64,000 nucleotides of DNA from the NCBI GenBank assembly GCA_043804925.1, contig JAZDIP010000017.1, positions 1 to 64,000 of the forward strand. The letters are read 5' to 3'. A program made the translations under genes and the position numbers. This document shows, piece after piece, positions 18,214 to 27,956 of this stretch (position 1 is its first letter; every line of letters starts with the position of its first letter). This stretch comes from ChocPot-Mid sp043804925 (lineage in GTDB: Bacteria; Bacteroidota; Ignavibacteria; Kapaibacteriales; UBA2268). Under the pieces are notes generated by a model. The model was not told where the DNA came from. It did not search any database and was given only the letters and a program-made list of their open reading frames with translations.

Positions 18214-18791
18214 TATTTTCTTTATTTAAAATAAAAATCTTTTCAAAATAAAATAAATTACGTTTCACACCAATCTTGTAATTTCGTCCAGCTTGTTCTT
18301 TGACAAATTGATTGCTCGATAAATTCTCTGTGTATCTCTGTGTTGCCTCAGTGAATCTCTGTGTAACTGATTTCCGTTTAACGTTTCACAGTTTCACAAA
18401 CAACGAAAAAAAAATTAAAAAAAGTACGATAAATGCGACATTTTATATTTTAATCGTAGTAAATATCTGAAATATTTAAGCTTACTGTCTCCCTTTTTTG
18501 TCGGTACAAATGGCTCAACTGTCGAACAATACCGACAAACTAAAAATCTAAAATTGCGGTGCAAATGGTGCAATTATTTTTGAGAAAACCTCTAAATTAC
18601 AAGAAACAATAGAGTTACAAAATGTACAAATTTCACCGCTCTTTTAAAATTGCACCGTTTTAAAAAATTTCTGCGAAATCCAATAATCTGCGAAAATCTG
18701 TGATTCAGACTTTTTCCGTCCTTGCATGAAATTCTTGCGTTTCACATTTCACGTTTCGCTTTTTCACCAAATCTTCATTATCAATTTTCAA
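18214..18791. other. Long intergenic region with paired inverted repeats
   Basis: A 578-bp gap without a convincing gene. 18325-18375 holds CTCTGTG-type repeats. A perfect 10-bp inverted repeat TTTGTCGGTA (18497-18506) and TACCGACAAA (18530-18539) is followed by a second pair CGGTGCAA (18557-18564) and TTGCACCG (18650-18657). The left arms of both pairs are followed by a similar sequence (CAAATGG). These could be regulatory, terminator-like or remnants of a small mobile unit. Further right there is only AT-rich and repeat sequence. Confidence 0.5.
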
Positions 18792-20987
18792 TTAACGTCT
18801 CATCTTATCCCGAAAATACTCAATTTCAGGTAAAGTCCAATTGTCAAAATCCTTGCCTAAGCCGTAATGCCGTTTGTTTGCAAGCGAGTCTCTTTCTGTT
18901 GCAGTTGGATAAAATATCTGACCATTATCTTTCAATCTTTCATCGGGCTTTTCATTACAGGTTTCCAAATCAATATTGATATATTTGTCCATTCCGCCTA
19001 AGTCGCCGAATAAAGCAATCTGGTCTGCATATAGCAAATACATAGAACTAAGTTCAGGTGGATTATGCTGAGTGAAATTATTCCACCCGAAATTGTGCCC
19101 TTTGCTCCCTGTGATGTAAGTATCGTTGCCGTCAGTATCGAAGAAGAAAACCTGTGAAGTATTAATCGCATATCCAAAGCCGTTTTCCTGCAATTTGTAT
19201 TTATCATTTCCACCACGATTCAGGAAATATGTAACAGTAAAATCATGCCCGAAACCCATTCCAACACCTTGTTCATACCATATTTCAAAATCATCGTCTC
19301 CGGCTTCGTCAAAGAGTCCGCTTATGCAAAAATGTGCTCCGCTTGCCATTGACCAGCTAGTGCTTCTGTATTTGTCATTACCTTTACCATCCCAAAGAAA
19401 TCCCATTCCATACCAGTAACCGCATCCCTGAGACCAATTGCCCGATATATATTCATCATCACCTTCAAGGTCAATCAAAGTACCAATTCCACCTGCCCAT
19501 GAATGTCCGTCTGTAATATCACCGCGTCTGCCGACACCGCTTCCCTGACAATAAGTATAATTGTGCTGTCCGTTTTTCGAGTGGTCCATATCGGGACGAT
19601 GTACTTTCTTTGAATCAAATTCTGCATAGTAATAATCATTGCCTGTGCGGTTTATCAAAGTTCCGGCACCTCCAACACCTCCGTAACCCTGACCGTCACC
19701 CCAAAGTCTGTATTCATCATCACCTTGATTATCAATAGCCAGACCGATGCCGAAATATGCTCCGCCCTGTCCTGATGTCAACATATTGTACTTGTCATTG
19801 CCTTCCATGTCAACAAGTATTCCAATACCAAACATAGATGCTCCCTGAGACAGTCGCTTGGATTCGTATATATCATTTCCCGAAACATCCATTAACATTG
19901 CGGCACCGAAAATTGCCGAACCCTGTGACGGGAGGTATTCATCGTCGTTAATATATTTATCGTTCCCATCCAAATCAATTAGCAAAGAAATTCCTTGATT
20001 CAGCGATGGAGTAGAACCTGCAGAACCTTTGTAAGTATCATCACCGCCGAGTTCAACTACAAGCACAGCATCATTATATTGATGGACATCATCACCCGAA
20101 CCCGATATAACTATCCTTCCTATCGGTGTAACAATATTCAGATTTTGTTCTCTCCAGTCAATCCCCTTTGCCTCCTTCTTAAGTTTCAGCAATGCTTTAC
20201 TTAATACTTCCGAAGTTTCGAGCAGTTTGTAACCTGCATAATAAATGCTGTTCATGTCAATATTCTTTGCACAGTCCTCGATTTGAGGATAGTATTCCAT
20301 TCCGTCGAATTGTGTTTCACCCATTAATCTTACTCGCCAAGTATCTACTGCATCTTTATAATCTACATTACGCATTCCGATTTCACGAAATTTGTAAGCA
20401 TGTAACAGATGTATAATTGTTGGTGCAATGGCTTTCCGGATTTCAGGATGTATAGCAGAGATTGCCTTTCTTAAATTATCTTCTATTAAAGGAAAGTCAG
20501 CCGCTTTGCCAAACCTGTTGTATTTCCATTCAGTATGTGTAAAAGTATAAATCTCTTTTATTGCTTTAAGCATAGGTTCTGTGCTGTCAACTTCAGCAAA
20601 CAGCGAAGCATTATAACAACGCATCTCAGAAGTAAGATGCTGAATTCCACAATAGAAAGCAACCTGAAGCAAGCCGTTTGTGTTTTTCTCAAGATAATCG
20701 GGATTCAAGGATTCATCAACAGAAAGAGCCATCGTTCTTATAAAATCATGTATCTTATGTGGTTCAGCCATCATGTCGTTAAAGGATACAATTTTATAAG
20801 GAATACCATCAGGAACAGGATATCTACTCCAATAACCTTTTGGTGAATATCCAAGATTATCCTCGCTGATATTAAGTATTTTCATCATTTCGAGGAAAGC
20901 ATCATGCTCATGTTTGGGAGCTTGCAATTGTGAATACAAACTATTAACAGTCATTATCAAGGCGAGCAGGAATATAATTTTTTTCAT
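18792..20987 (-). CDS. Secreted GND-repeat protein
   Basis: Protein of 731 aa with a signal peptide (MKKIIFLLALIMTVNSLYS). Residues about 1-280 form an alpha-rich unknown domain. Residues about 290-660 hold repeated units of roughly 25-40 residues with the core G-N/D-D-x-Y (GGDDTYKG, DGNDKYIN, SGNDIYES, EGNDKYNM, QGDDEYRL) alternating with Gly-rich QGxxxFGxG segments. The pattern suggests a stacked beta solenoid, possibly calcium-binding like RTX repeats, although the strict GGxGxDxUx nonapeptide is absent. There is no T9SS sorting domain, so it is probably periplasmic or exported another way. Similar proteins occur in several phyla without known function. Confidence 0.7.
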   Translation of the reverse strand: MKKIIFLLALIMTVNSLYSQLQAPKHEHDAFLEMMKILNISEDNLGYSPKGYWSRYPVPDGIPYKIVSFNDMMAEPHKIHDFIRTMALSVDESLNPDYLEKNTNGLLQVAFYCGIQHLTSEMRCYNASLFAEVDSTEPMLKAIKEIYTFTHTEWKYNRFGKAADFPLIEDNLRKAISAIHPEIRKAIAPTIIHLLHAYKFREIGMRNVDYKDAVDTWRVRLMGETQFDGMEYYPQIEDCAKNIDMNSIYYAGYKLLETSEVLSKALLKLKKEAKGIDWREQNLNIVTPIGRIVISGSGDDVHQYNDAVLVVELGGDDTYKGSAGSTPSLNQGISLLIDLDGNDKYINDDEYLPSQGSAIFGAAMLMDVSGNDIYESKRLSQGASMFGIGILVDMEGNDKYNMLTSGQGGAYFGIGLAIDNQGDDEYRLWGDGQGYGGVGGAGTLINRTGNDYYYAEFDSKKVHRPDMDHSKNGQHNYTYCQGSGVGRRGDITDGHSWAGGIGTLIDLEGDDEYISGNWSQGCGYWYGMGFLWDGKGNDKYRSTSWSMASGAHFCISGLFDEAGDDDFEIWYEQGVGMGFGHDFTVTYFLNRGGNDKYKLQENGFGYAINTSQVFFFDTDGNDTYITGSKGHNFGWNNFTQHNPPELSSMYLLYADQIALFGDLGGMDKYINIDLETCNEKPDERLKDNGQIFYPTATERDSLANKRHYGLGKDFDNWTLPEIEYFRDKMRR

Positions 20988-21123
20988 ACCTATTACGAAA
21001 TTAATTTAACAAACAAAACTTCAATGCAAAGATAATAATATTTCGTAAATGAGAATAGATACTTTTCGGAAAATCCTGAAAGATTTAATGATAACGATGT
21101 TTTAATTGTTATTCTTCTTTCTA

Positions 21124-21168
21124 TCTTCCATTCATAGTTTTCATTAACAATTAACAATTGACAATTAA
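21124..21168 (+). repeat. 45-bp direct repeat, copy 1, at the rmlA 3' end
   Basis: Starts TCTTCCATTCATAGTTTTCA and continues into AACAATT-type heptads, ending over the rmlA stop codon. It differs from copy 2 (22094-22138) at two positions. Confidence 0.85.
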
Positions 21169-22028
21169 TCTATTACCTTCGAGCAATAATCTTTGTAGGA
21201 ACAATTTGGTAGTTTCCCGACATTTTCTTTATATTGTTCCAAACTAATAAACTTTTGATTCAGAGCAATTTCCTCAAGGCATGCAATTTTAGTTCCCTGT
21301 CTTTTTTCGATAGCATATATGAAAGTTCCTGCTTCGATTAAACTTTCGGGAGTACCTGTGTCCAGCCAGGCAATTCCCCTTCCGATTAGCTCAACTTTGA
21401 GTGTCCCTTTCCTTAAGTATTCAAGCTGAACATCAGTTATTTCGAGTTCACCTCTCTTGCTCGGTTTTATTGATTTTGCTATGTTGACAATTTCCTTGTC
21501 GAAAATGTAAAGTCCGGGAATGGCATATTTTGATTTCGGTTTCTGTGGCTTTTCTTCAATTCCGACAACATTCATATTGTCATCGAATTCTACGACTCCA
21601 TAAGAATTTGGATTTTGAACAGCATAGCCAAAAATGGTTCCTCCGATATTATTTGCAATTGCATTTCTAAGAAAGTCAAGCTTCCCGTAAAAGATATTAT
21701 CACCAAGAATTAAACAAACCTGGCTGTCGCCAATAAATTTTTCACCATATATAAATGCCTCAGCTATTCCTTTTGGTTCTACTTGAATCGTATAGCTTAT
21801 TTCTATTCCCCACTGACTGCCGTCACCCAGTAATCTTTCAAAGTTAGGTGTGTCTTCTGGTGTGGAAATGATTAAAACTTCCTTTATTCCGGCAAGCATC
21901 AAAATAGCAAGTGGGTAATAAATCATCGGTTTGTCGTAAATCGGTTGAAGCTGTTTACTGAATACGGCTGTCATCGGATAAAGCCGCGTTCCGTTGCCAC
22001 CTGAAAGAATAATACCTTTTGTTGTCAT
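21165..22028 (-). CDS. rmlA: Glucose-1-phosphate thymidylyltransferase
   Basis: Enzyme of 287 aa making dTDP-glucose from dTTP and glucose-1-phosphate, the first step of the dTDP-L-rhamnose pathway. Visible motifs are the nucleotide-binding loop GIILSGGNGTRLYPMT, the following SKQLQPIYDKPMIYYPL, the metal-site region ILGDNIFYG and the EEKPQKPKS segment. Length matches the family. No rmlB, C or D gene is adjacent, which is unusual, and the gene is bracketed by 45-bp direct repeats, so it may be a mobile or separable cassette. It supplies precursors for surface polysaccharide, in line with nearby envelope genes. Confidence 0.95.
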   Translation of the reverse strand: MTTKGIILSGGNGTRLYPMTAVFSKQLQPIYDKPMIYYPLAILMLAGIKEVLIISTPEDTPNFERLLGDGSQWGIEISYTIQVEPKGIAEAFIYGEKFIGDSQVCLILGDNIFYGKLDFLRNAIANNIGGTIFGYAVQNPNSYGVVEFDDNMNVVGIEEKPQKPKSKYAIPGLYIFDKEIVNIAKSIKPSKRGELEITDVQLEYLRKGTLKVELIGRGIAWLDTGTPESLIEAGTFIYAIEKRQGTKIACLEEIALNQKFISLEQYKENVGKLPNCSYKDYCSKVID

Positions 22029-22093
22029 ATTTCTATACTCTAATTTCTATATTCTATTTTCTAAAGCCGTCACCCTGAGCTTGTCGAAGGATG

Positions 22094-22138
22094 TCTTCCA
22101 TTCATGGTTTTCATTAACAATTAACAATTGACGATTAA
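22094..22138 (+). repeat. 45-bp direct repeat, copy 2, upstream of rmlA
   Basis: Second copy of the 21124-21168 repeat, 66 bp beyond the rmlA start codon. Just before it (about 22070-22090) is CACCCTGAGCTTGTCGAAGG, a dispersed motif also common in unrelated bacterial genomes (from memory). Confidence 0.85.
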
Positions 22139-22312
22139 CAATTAACCAAATAAATGATTCCAAAACTACGAAAATATTTAAAGAATTCTAAAATTTCATA
22201 TATATTATTGCTCTATATGAAGTAAGTAATCACAATTTATTTAGATTTAAAATAAAAAAATTGTATTTTTAGCAAACGAATTTTGAATTAATTATGAGAG
22301 TTTCATTATCAA

Positions 22313-22933
22313 ATGATATTTGTTGTAATAATTATCAGTTATCTTTTGGGTTCGATACCCTTTGCATATATTCTTATTCGATTGTATTCGAAACAGGATA
22401 TTAGAACCATTGGTTCAGGCAATGTAGGAGCTATGAACAGCTTCGAAACAACCGGAAAGAAATGGATAGGAATTGTTGTTTTCTTTCTGGATATGCTCAA
22501 GGGATTGTTAGCTGTAATTATTGCACACAGATTAACTGATAATGATTTTTTACCGGTTGTGTCAGCCGTCTTGCTTGTTATTCTGGGACATAATTACTCT
22601 GTCTTTCTGAAATTCAAAGGAGGACGCGGACTCGCTACAGCTGTGGGTTCAGCATTATTGACAGCACCCATCATCATTTTATTTTGGGGGATATTTTGGC
22701 TGATAGGAATTTTTATCTTAAAGAAAGAACTAATTATTGCGAATACGATTGCTTTAGCCGGAACTCCAATAGCATTTTATTTCCTATCTGAAAATTTAAT
22801 ATCTTATACTTCGATTTTAAATACTCCCAATATCCTGATGATTAAGTTAGCTGTATTTCTATTGTGTGCCATTATATTTTTAGCACATGTAGAGCCATTG
22901 AAACAATCTCTTAATAAAAAAGACGATGTATAA
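22313..22933 (+). CDS. plsY: Acyl-phosphate:glycerol-3-phosphate acyltransferase PlsY
   Basis: Integral membrane enzyme of 206 aa that acylates glycerol-3-phosphate with acyl-phosphate, the first step of phospholipid synthesis. Motifs seen: SYLLGSIPFAYI, GSGNVGAMNSFETTG (family motif GSGNxGAxN with M in place of T), KGLLAV and FKGGRGLATAVG. Several hydrophobic helices and the length fit. The 3' end overlaps that of the convergent rhomboid gene by 23 nt. No plsX is nearby. Confidence 0.93.
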   Translation: MIFVVIIISYLLGSIPFAYILIRLYSKQDIRTIGSGNVGAMNSFETTGKKWIGIVVFFLDMLKGLLAVIIAHRLTDNDFLPVVSAVLLVILGHNYSVFLKFKGGRGLATAVGSALLTAPIIILFWGIFWLIGIFILKKELIIANTIALAGTPIAFYFLSENLISYTSILNTPNILMIKLAVFLLCAIIFLAHVEPLKQSLNKKDDV

Positions 22934-23504
22934 ATTCATCCCATGAGTAGGGAGCAAGGATTAAAGTAAGAACTACTCCCGATATTGCTCCCCAGTTGTG
23001 TGCAGAATGGTTAATATAGTCCATCCCCCGCTTTTCCATATAATAACCATAAACAAGAAACAGCACTCCGAATACGATAGCCGGCATGGGGATAAAATAA
23101 ATATAAATCGTACCAAGAGGGTTAAACAATATTGAGCCGTAAATAATCGCTGAGACTGCTCCCGATGCCCCTAATGAACGATAGCCCTCATTATCTTTTT
23201 GTTTTATAAACGTTGGAATATCGCTAATAACCAATGAAGCAAAATATATAATCAGAAAATTTTCCATTCCTACTGCCCATTCAAACTGCCTTGCAAAAAA
23301 GTATAGGGACATCATATTGAAAGCAAGATGCCAGATATCTGCATGTATAAAACCGCTGGTTATAAAAGTGTACCATTTATTTTCACGATGTATGCTGTAG
23401 GGATGCAAAATTATTTTTTCGTAAAGCGATGGGGAAGCATACATTACAAACAAACTGATTATGCATGTCGAAATTAAAATTATTGTTGATGCCTGCAAAT
23501 CCAA
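22911..23504 (-). CDS. Rhomboid-family intramembrane serine protease
   Basis: Protein of 197 aa with about six transmembrane helices. Catalytic Ser lies in GASGAVSAIIYG and the catalytic His in the last helices (HSAHNWGAISGV). The HADIWHLAFNMMSLYFF segment is the conserved H...N region of helix 2. The start is a TTG (MDLQAST) with CAGGA about 8 nt upstream; no ATG occurs for another 20 codons. Rhomboids cleave transmembrane helices; the substrate is unknown. Confidence 0.9.
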   Translation of the reverse strand: MDLQASTIILISTCIISLFVMYASPSLYEKIILHPYSIHRENKWYTFITSGFIHADIWHLAFNMMSLYFFARQFEWAVGMENFLIIYFASLVISDIPTFIKQKDNEGYRSLGASGAVSAIIYGSILFNPLGTIYIYFIPMPAIVFGVLFLVYGYYMEKRGMDYINHSAHNWGAISGVVLTLILAPYSWDEFIHRLFY

Positions 23505-23707
23505 AATGGTTTCCTGATAAATTAAATAATTGTAAAATATTAAATCAAATCACGTTTGTACTAATATGATATTTTTATAATTTATTTCTTTTAAAACAAA
23601 AATTAATAGATAAAACAAATTTATTAAATATTTCGATATTATTTGTTAATTTAGTCTTAGGAATATTCATTGTAAAAAATAATGTTTTCAAATATTAGGA
23701 GGTGTTT

Positions 23708-24787
23708 ATGAAACGTTTTCTACCCATTGCATTTATTTTCACATTATTCATGATTACTTTTGTAATCACTATAAAAGCTCAATCGAGTATCGCAGTAGTA
23801 AATCCCAGCGGAACAACTACTCTGACAGAATCATTCAAAACTGCTGTTGAATCAGCATCAAATGGGGATATTATTTATTTACCTACAGGTACGGTTAATA
23901 CTGAAGAAGTCGTTATCAATAAAACTATTCATTTTATTGGTGCAGGTTATTGTCCCGATTCAACGGGAGGCAATCTAACAAACATATCCGGAAATTTTAT
24001 AATAGCTGATGAAGGTAGCAGCGGCTCTTTGACAGGAGTAAGAATACTGACACAGGTTAAATTTGGGACAACCGAAGTTCCGGTAGTAAAAAATTATACT
24101 TTTTTCAGATGCTGTTTCCGGTCAACTATTTCAGAGTTTTTTATAGGATCCCGGCGTAATCAACCACAGGTTGATTGTTCAGACATTTATTTCAAGGAAT
24201 GTATATTTGACAATAATTGGACATATGTTAATAATGCGAAAAAAATATATTTCGAGAAATGTGTCTTTTTATCGAATATCTTCAATATAAATGGAGAAGT
24301 AACTTTTACAAATTGTAATTTTCTTTTCAGGAATCCCGGATGGGCCTTATTTAATTTTGTAAATAATGCAATCATAAAAAACTGTATTATTTCTCAGGAT
24401 TCATATATATTATCCGAATGTTTTACAAATACATTTAATAATAATCTATTCTGTGGACCAACTACCCTTACAAATATTCCTGGCCAAACACAATCAGGAA
24501 ATACTTTCAATCATGATACAAGTAAAGTTTATACCGGAATTTATTTGGATACATGGTCAAGTTTGTATAATTCAAGTTCACTCGGTAATAAATTACATTT
24601 GAAACCGGAAGCTAAAGCAATAAAAGGAGGTGATGGAACAGAAGTCGGTATATATGGTTCTTCAGAACCCTTCAAGGACGGTGCTGCACCACCTATACCG
24701 TTGATTAATAGCGCTAAAGTATCAACAAGGTCGAATGCTAAAGGAAAACTCGATGTTGAAATAAAAGTTAAAGCTCAATCAAAATAA
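23708..24787 (+). CDS. Secreted hypothetical protein, pectate-lyase-like beta-helix
   Basis: Protein of 359 aa from the ATG at 23708, chosen because AGGAGG lies just upstream and a signal peptide follows (RFLPIAFIFTLFMITFVITI). The body resembles right-handed beta-helix proteins: an N-terminal GDIIYLPTGTVNTEEVVINK segment, then short strands with inward asparagines (FKECIFDNNWTYVNNAKKI, FTNCNF). The family is not identified and there is no T9SS sorting domain. It is followed 12 nt later by the T9SS cargo gene 24800-27757, so the two are probably co-transcribed and may act together at the cell surface. Confidence 0.7.
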   Translation: MKRFLPIAFIFTLFMITFVITIKAQSSIAVVNPSGTTTLTESFKTAVESASNGDIIYLPTGTVNTEEVVINKTIHFIGAGYCPDSTGGNLTNISGNFIIADEGSSGSLTGVRILTQVKFGTTEVPVVKNYTFFRCCFRSTISEFFIGSRRNQPQVDCSDIYFKECIFDNNWTYVNNAKKIYFEKCVFLSNIFNINGEVTFTNCNFLFRNPGWALFNFVNNAIIKNCIISQDSYILSECFTNTFNNNLFCGPTTLTNIPGQTQSGNTFNHDTSKVYTGIYLDTWSSLYNSSSLGNKLHLKPEAKAIKGGDGTEVGIYGSSEPFKDGAAPPIPLINSAKVSTRSNAKGKLDVEIKVKAQSK

Positions 24788-24799
24788 AATGGAGGAAAT

Positions 24800-27757
24800 A
24801 TGAAAAAAATCATTCTTATTTTGTTTGGGATATTAATCTCCATAAATATTCATTCTCAAACCAAAGTTACGGAGATTGAATATTGGCTGGATAATGATTA
24901 TTCCAATAAACTAACTCAAGCCATTTCTTCTTCATCGGCTGAAGCGTTAATTGTTTCTTCGCTTGATTTACCCCAAGCTGATAACGGATTTCATAAATTG
25001 TCTTTAAGAGTAAAAGATAACAACAATAAATGGTCGGTTGTCTATGATTACAACTTTTTTAAAGCCGGCTCATCAAATTCCGATGATATATTGATAACTA
25101 AGTACCGTTACTGGTTCGATGTTGACAGAGAAAATATTATTGAAGTAGATTTGCCAAATCCAATTGAAATATTTTTACTCGATGGTTTGATAAATATCGA
25201 AGTTGATAACCCGGAAAATGTTCCTCAATCATTCAGCATTCAATTTTTAGATAATACCGGAATATGGAGTCATGTTTATACAAAGCTGTTCATACCTGAA
25301 CCTTCGTTTGAAGTGTATAATTTAATGAACACATTTAACTTTAAAAACACTTCGAGTTTTGCCAAATACTTTACATGGGATTTCGGTGATGGTTCGACAA
25401 TTGATTCAACAATTAATCCGACACACACTTATAATAGTCCCGGAGTATATACTGTTACATTAACTGCAAAAAATTCTTTAGGTGTAGCAGATACATTCGA
25501 TATTGTAACAGTTAGGGGATTAAGAGAAGTCGTAGCCAATCAAGCCGGAAACACAGGTGATGCTTCAATACTCGTTTATGGTGGCGGATTCAGTAAAAGT
25601 GCAAAAGTCTGGTTGGAAGGACCTGAAACAATTTACGCCGATACTTCTATGATTCAAAGGTTAGATGCAATATATGCCAAATTTAATTTAAGAGACAAAA
25701 AAATTGGTGTGTATGATGTGCTTGTGCAATTCGAAGGTGAAGATGCCATGAAACTTGAAAAGTCTTTTACAATAATTCAGGGAACTGCACCAGAACCTTT
25801 TGTTAATATTGTAGGAAGAGAACGAATACTTTTCGGAAGGTGGCAGACTTACCAGTTGAACATTGGTAACACAGGTAATACTGATGCAACCGGGGTTACA
25901 ATGTTCTTGGTTGTTTCTAAGGATGGTAATACCGAAATAGACCTTAGCAACATCAATATATCATTAACTCAGGAAGCAATTGATGCCGGCTGGGGATATA
26001 TTTTAGATAGTGTGCAAATCCGGGAGTCTATTTGGGAATTATTTGGTGAACCGTTTGATGGTTGGATTTACGCATTCTATATACCGGTAATTTCTGCGAA
26101 TTCTAATGAAAGTGTAAACATCAGGTTTAAATCCAATAAGGATTTAAAACTTTATACATGGTTGAATGATCCCTATTACCAATCACCGTTTAACTCCGAT
26201 ATGGCGTTGTGCATATCCGAAGCAATTGGTTGGTGGGCACTGAATAAGGGTTACGATTTGGGAACAAATATGATACCGGGGTATGATTGCATAAAAGGTG
26301 CCGGCAAATTGGCTGTGAGTACGACTTACAACACTGTTAAGGGAGATATTGATCCTTTGGGAAAGAAATATAAAAACTGGAAGGAAAGAATCTGGGGATG
26401 GGGTTCTTGGGTAGCAGATATAACCGTCTTAGCTGCTGATTGTGCTTTAGATTTTTACCCGGGAACATATATTGCAAGTAAGGTTAAAAAATTAGGTGAA
26501 GTAGCTTGGACAGCAATAAAAGATTTAAATTCCATTCAAGGCGATATGAATAAATTTTACATGGCTGATGTTGAATGCCGGGAAAAATTCGCTAATAAAT
26601 CCAAGAAAAACTTAAACGTCAAAGCTGTGAGTTCTTTTGACCCCAATGAAATTGTTGGTCCTGCCGGTTTTACTTCAAATGTTTATACTAGGAATGAAGG
26701 AGCTTTTAATTACAAAATTTATTTTGAAAATAAAGCGACAGCTTCTGCACCTGCTCAGGAGGTCATAGTTCTCGATACTTTAGACAAAAGCAAATATGAC
26801 TTTTCGACATTTTCATTTGGCCCATTTGGATATGGTGATAACATATATTTTCCATTGAATGGTTTGAAAGAATATACATTGGAAATTGATTCATTAAAAA
26901 CTGAAGGAGTTATTCTTAGAGTAAGTGCCAAATTTGATACGGCAACCGGAATTGCCTCATGGCAGTACATTACATTAGATACTAACACAATGGATTATCC
27001 CGAGGACCCTGATGCAGGTTTCCTTCCACCAAATAAAACATCACCCGAAGGGGAAGGCTTTGTGTCATTCAATATTATCACTTTTAAAACATTGGCTGAT
27101 AATGAAGAAATAAGCAACAAAGCAAAAATTGTCTTTGATTTGAATGAGCCGATTTGGACTAATACTTATACAAATCATCTGGATTTGACTCCGCCTGTTA
27201 GCAAATTAACGGAGATTCAATCTACATGGGAAACCGATTTGTATCGGTTCTTCATTGACGCTACAGATTCATTGAGCGGTATCAGGAATTATACATTATT
27301 TGCATCGAAAAATGATAGTGCTTATAAACCTGTATTAATTACAAATCAGAATCCTTTTTATTACAAATGCGAACCTGGATTAGTTTATAACTTTTTTTCA
27401 ATTGCACAGGATAGCGTTAGTAATACCGAACCAATAAAATCTGAATCTGAGGTCAGCACATTAAATGTATCAGTTAAGGAGTACTTTAATCCGATAGAAA
27501 TCAGTAGTATTAATGTTTTTCCAAATCCTGCTAATGATAGAATTTTTGTTGATATCTTTTCAAACGGTGATGGATTGATAACATTTGGGATTTACAATCA
27601 ATTGGGAATTGATGTAAGAGATTCACTCAACGAAACGATTTATCATGGATTTAACAGAAAGCAGATTGATATTAGCAATATACCTTCGGGTGTATACTAT
27701 TTTGTTATTAAAACATCCAATCGAAGTATTTATAAATCAATCATTGTTAATCATTGA
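24800..27757 (+). CDS. T9SS-secreted PKD-domain protein
   Basis: Protein of 985 aa with a signal peptide, preceded by GGAGGAAAT. Domain order by eye: two related N-terminal modules with the EYWLDND or RYWFDVD motif (about 20-90 and 95-165), a PKD domain (about 178-235, core YFTWDFGDGSTIDST), an IPT/TIG-like or CARDB-like region, a unique segment, and a DUF7619-like conserved module (from SFDPNEIVGP to KAKIVFDLNEPIWTNT). The C-terminal type A sorting domain (INVFPNPANDRIFVDI to SGVYYFVIKTSN) directs export by T9SS. A strong terminator follows at 27771. Function unknown; an adhesin or surface enzyme are possibilities. Confidence 0.82.
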   Translation: MKKIILILFGILISINIHSQTKVTEIEYWLDNDYSNKLTQAISSSSAEALIVSSLDLPQADNGFHKLSLRVKDNNNKWSVVYDYNFFKAGSSNSDDILITKYRYWFDVDRENIIEVDLPNPIEIFLLDGLINIEVDNPENVPQSFSIQFLDNTGIWSHVYTKLFIPEPSFEVYNLMNTFNFKNTSSFAKYFTWDFGDGSTIDSTINPTHTYNSPGVYTVTLTAKNSLGVADTFDIVTVRGLREVVANQAGNTGDASILVYGGGFSKSAKVWLEGPETIYADTSMIQRLDAIYAKFNLRDKKIGVYDVLVQFEGEDAMKLEKSFTIIQGTAPEPFVNIVGRERILFGRWQTYQLNIGNTGNTDATGVTMFLVVSKDGNTEIDLSNINISLTQEAIDAGWGYILDSVQIRESIWELFGEPFDGWIYAFYIPVISANSNESVNIRFKSNKDLKLYTWLNDPYYQSPFNSDMALCISEAIGWWALNKGYDLGTNMIPGYDCIKGAGKLAVSTTYNTVKGDIDPLGKKYKNWKERIWGWGSWVADITVLAADCALDFYPGTYIASKVKKLGEVAWTAIKDLNSIQGDMNKFYMADVECREKFANKSKKNLNVKAVSSFDPNEIVGPAGFTSNVYTRNEGAFNYKIYFENKATASAPAQEVIVLDTLDKSKYDFSTFSFGPFGYGDNIYFPLNGLKEYTLEIDSLKTEGVILRVSAKFDTATGIASWQYITLDTNTMDYPEDPDAGFLPPNKTSPEGEGFVSFNIITFKTLADNEEISNKAKIVFDLNEPIWTNTYTNHLDLTPPVSKLTEIQSTWETDLYRFFIDATDSLSGIRNYTLFASKNDSAYKPVLITNQNPFYYKCEPGLVYNFFSIAQDSVSNTEPIKSESEVSTLNVSVKEYFNPIEISSINVFPNPANDRIFVDIFSNGDGLITFGIYNQLGIDVRDSLNETIYHGFNRKQIDISNIPSGVYYFVIKTSNRSIYKSIIVNH

Positions 27758-27770
27758 TTCTTCATTTAAT

Positions 27771-27814
27771 AAAAAGAGTCTTCTTTTAAGTGAAATTAAA
27801 AGGAGACTCTTTTT
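27771..27814 (+). terminator. Strong rho-independent terminator
   Basis: Nineteen-pair stem: 27771-27789 (AAAAAGAGTCTTCTTTTAA) with 27796-27814, one G-U wobble, six-nt loop and a terminal run of T. It is 13 bp after the T9SS cargo stop codon. A-rich on the left, so it could work in both directions. Confidence 0.9.
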
Positions 27815-27956
27815 AATATCAAAATTACTTTTCTCCTCCTAGATATCTTCGAAGTACAATACATGAACAAATCGATATTTTTATAATTTATTTCGATTAA
27901 ACAAAAAATATTCATAAATTTAGTTTTTAATTTGACAAAAAATATAAAGGTTATAC

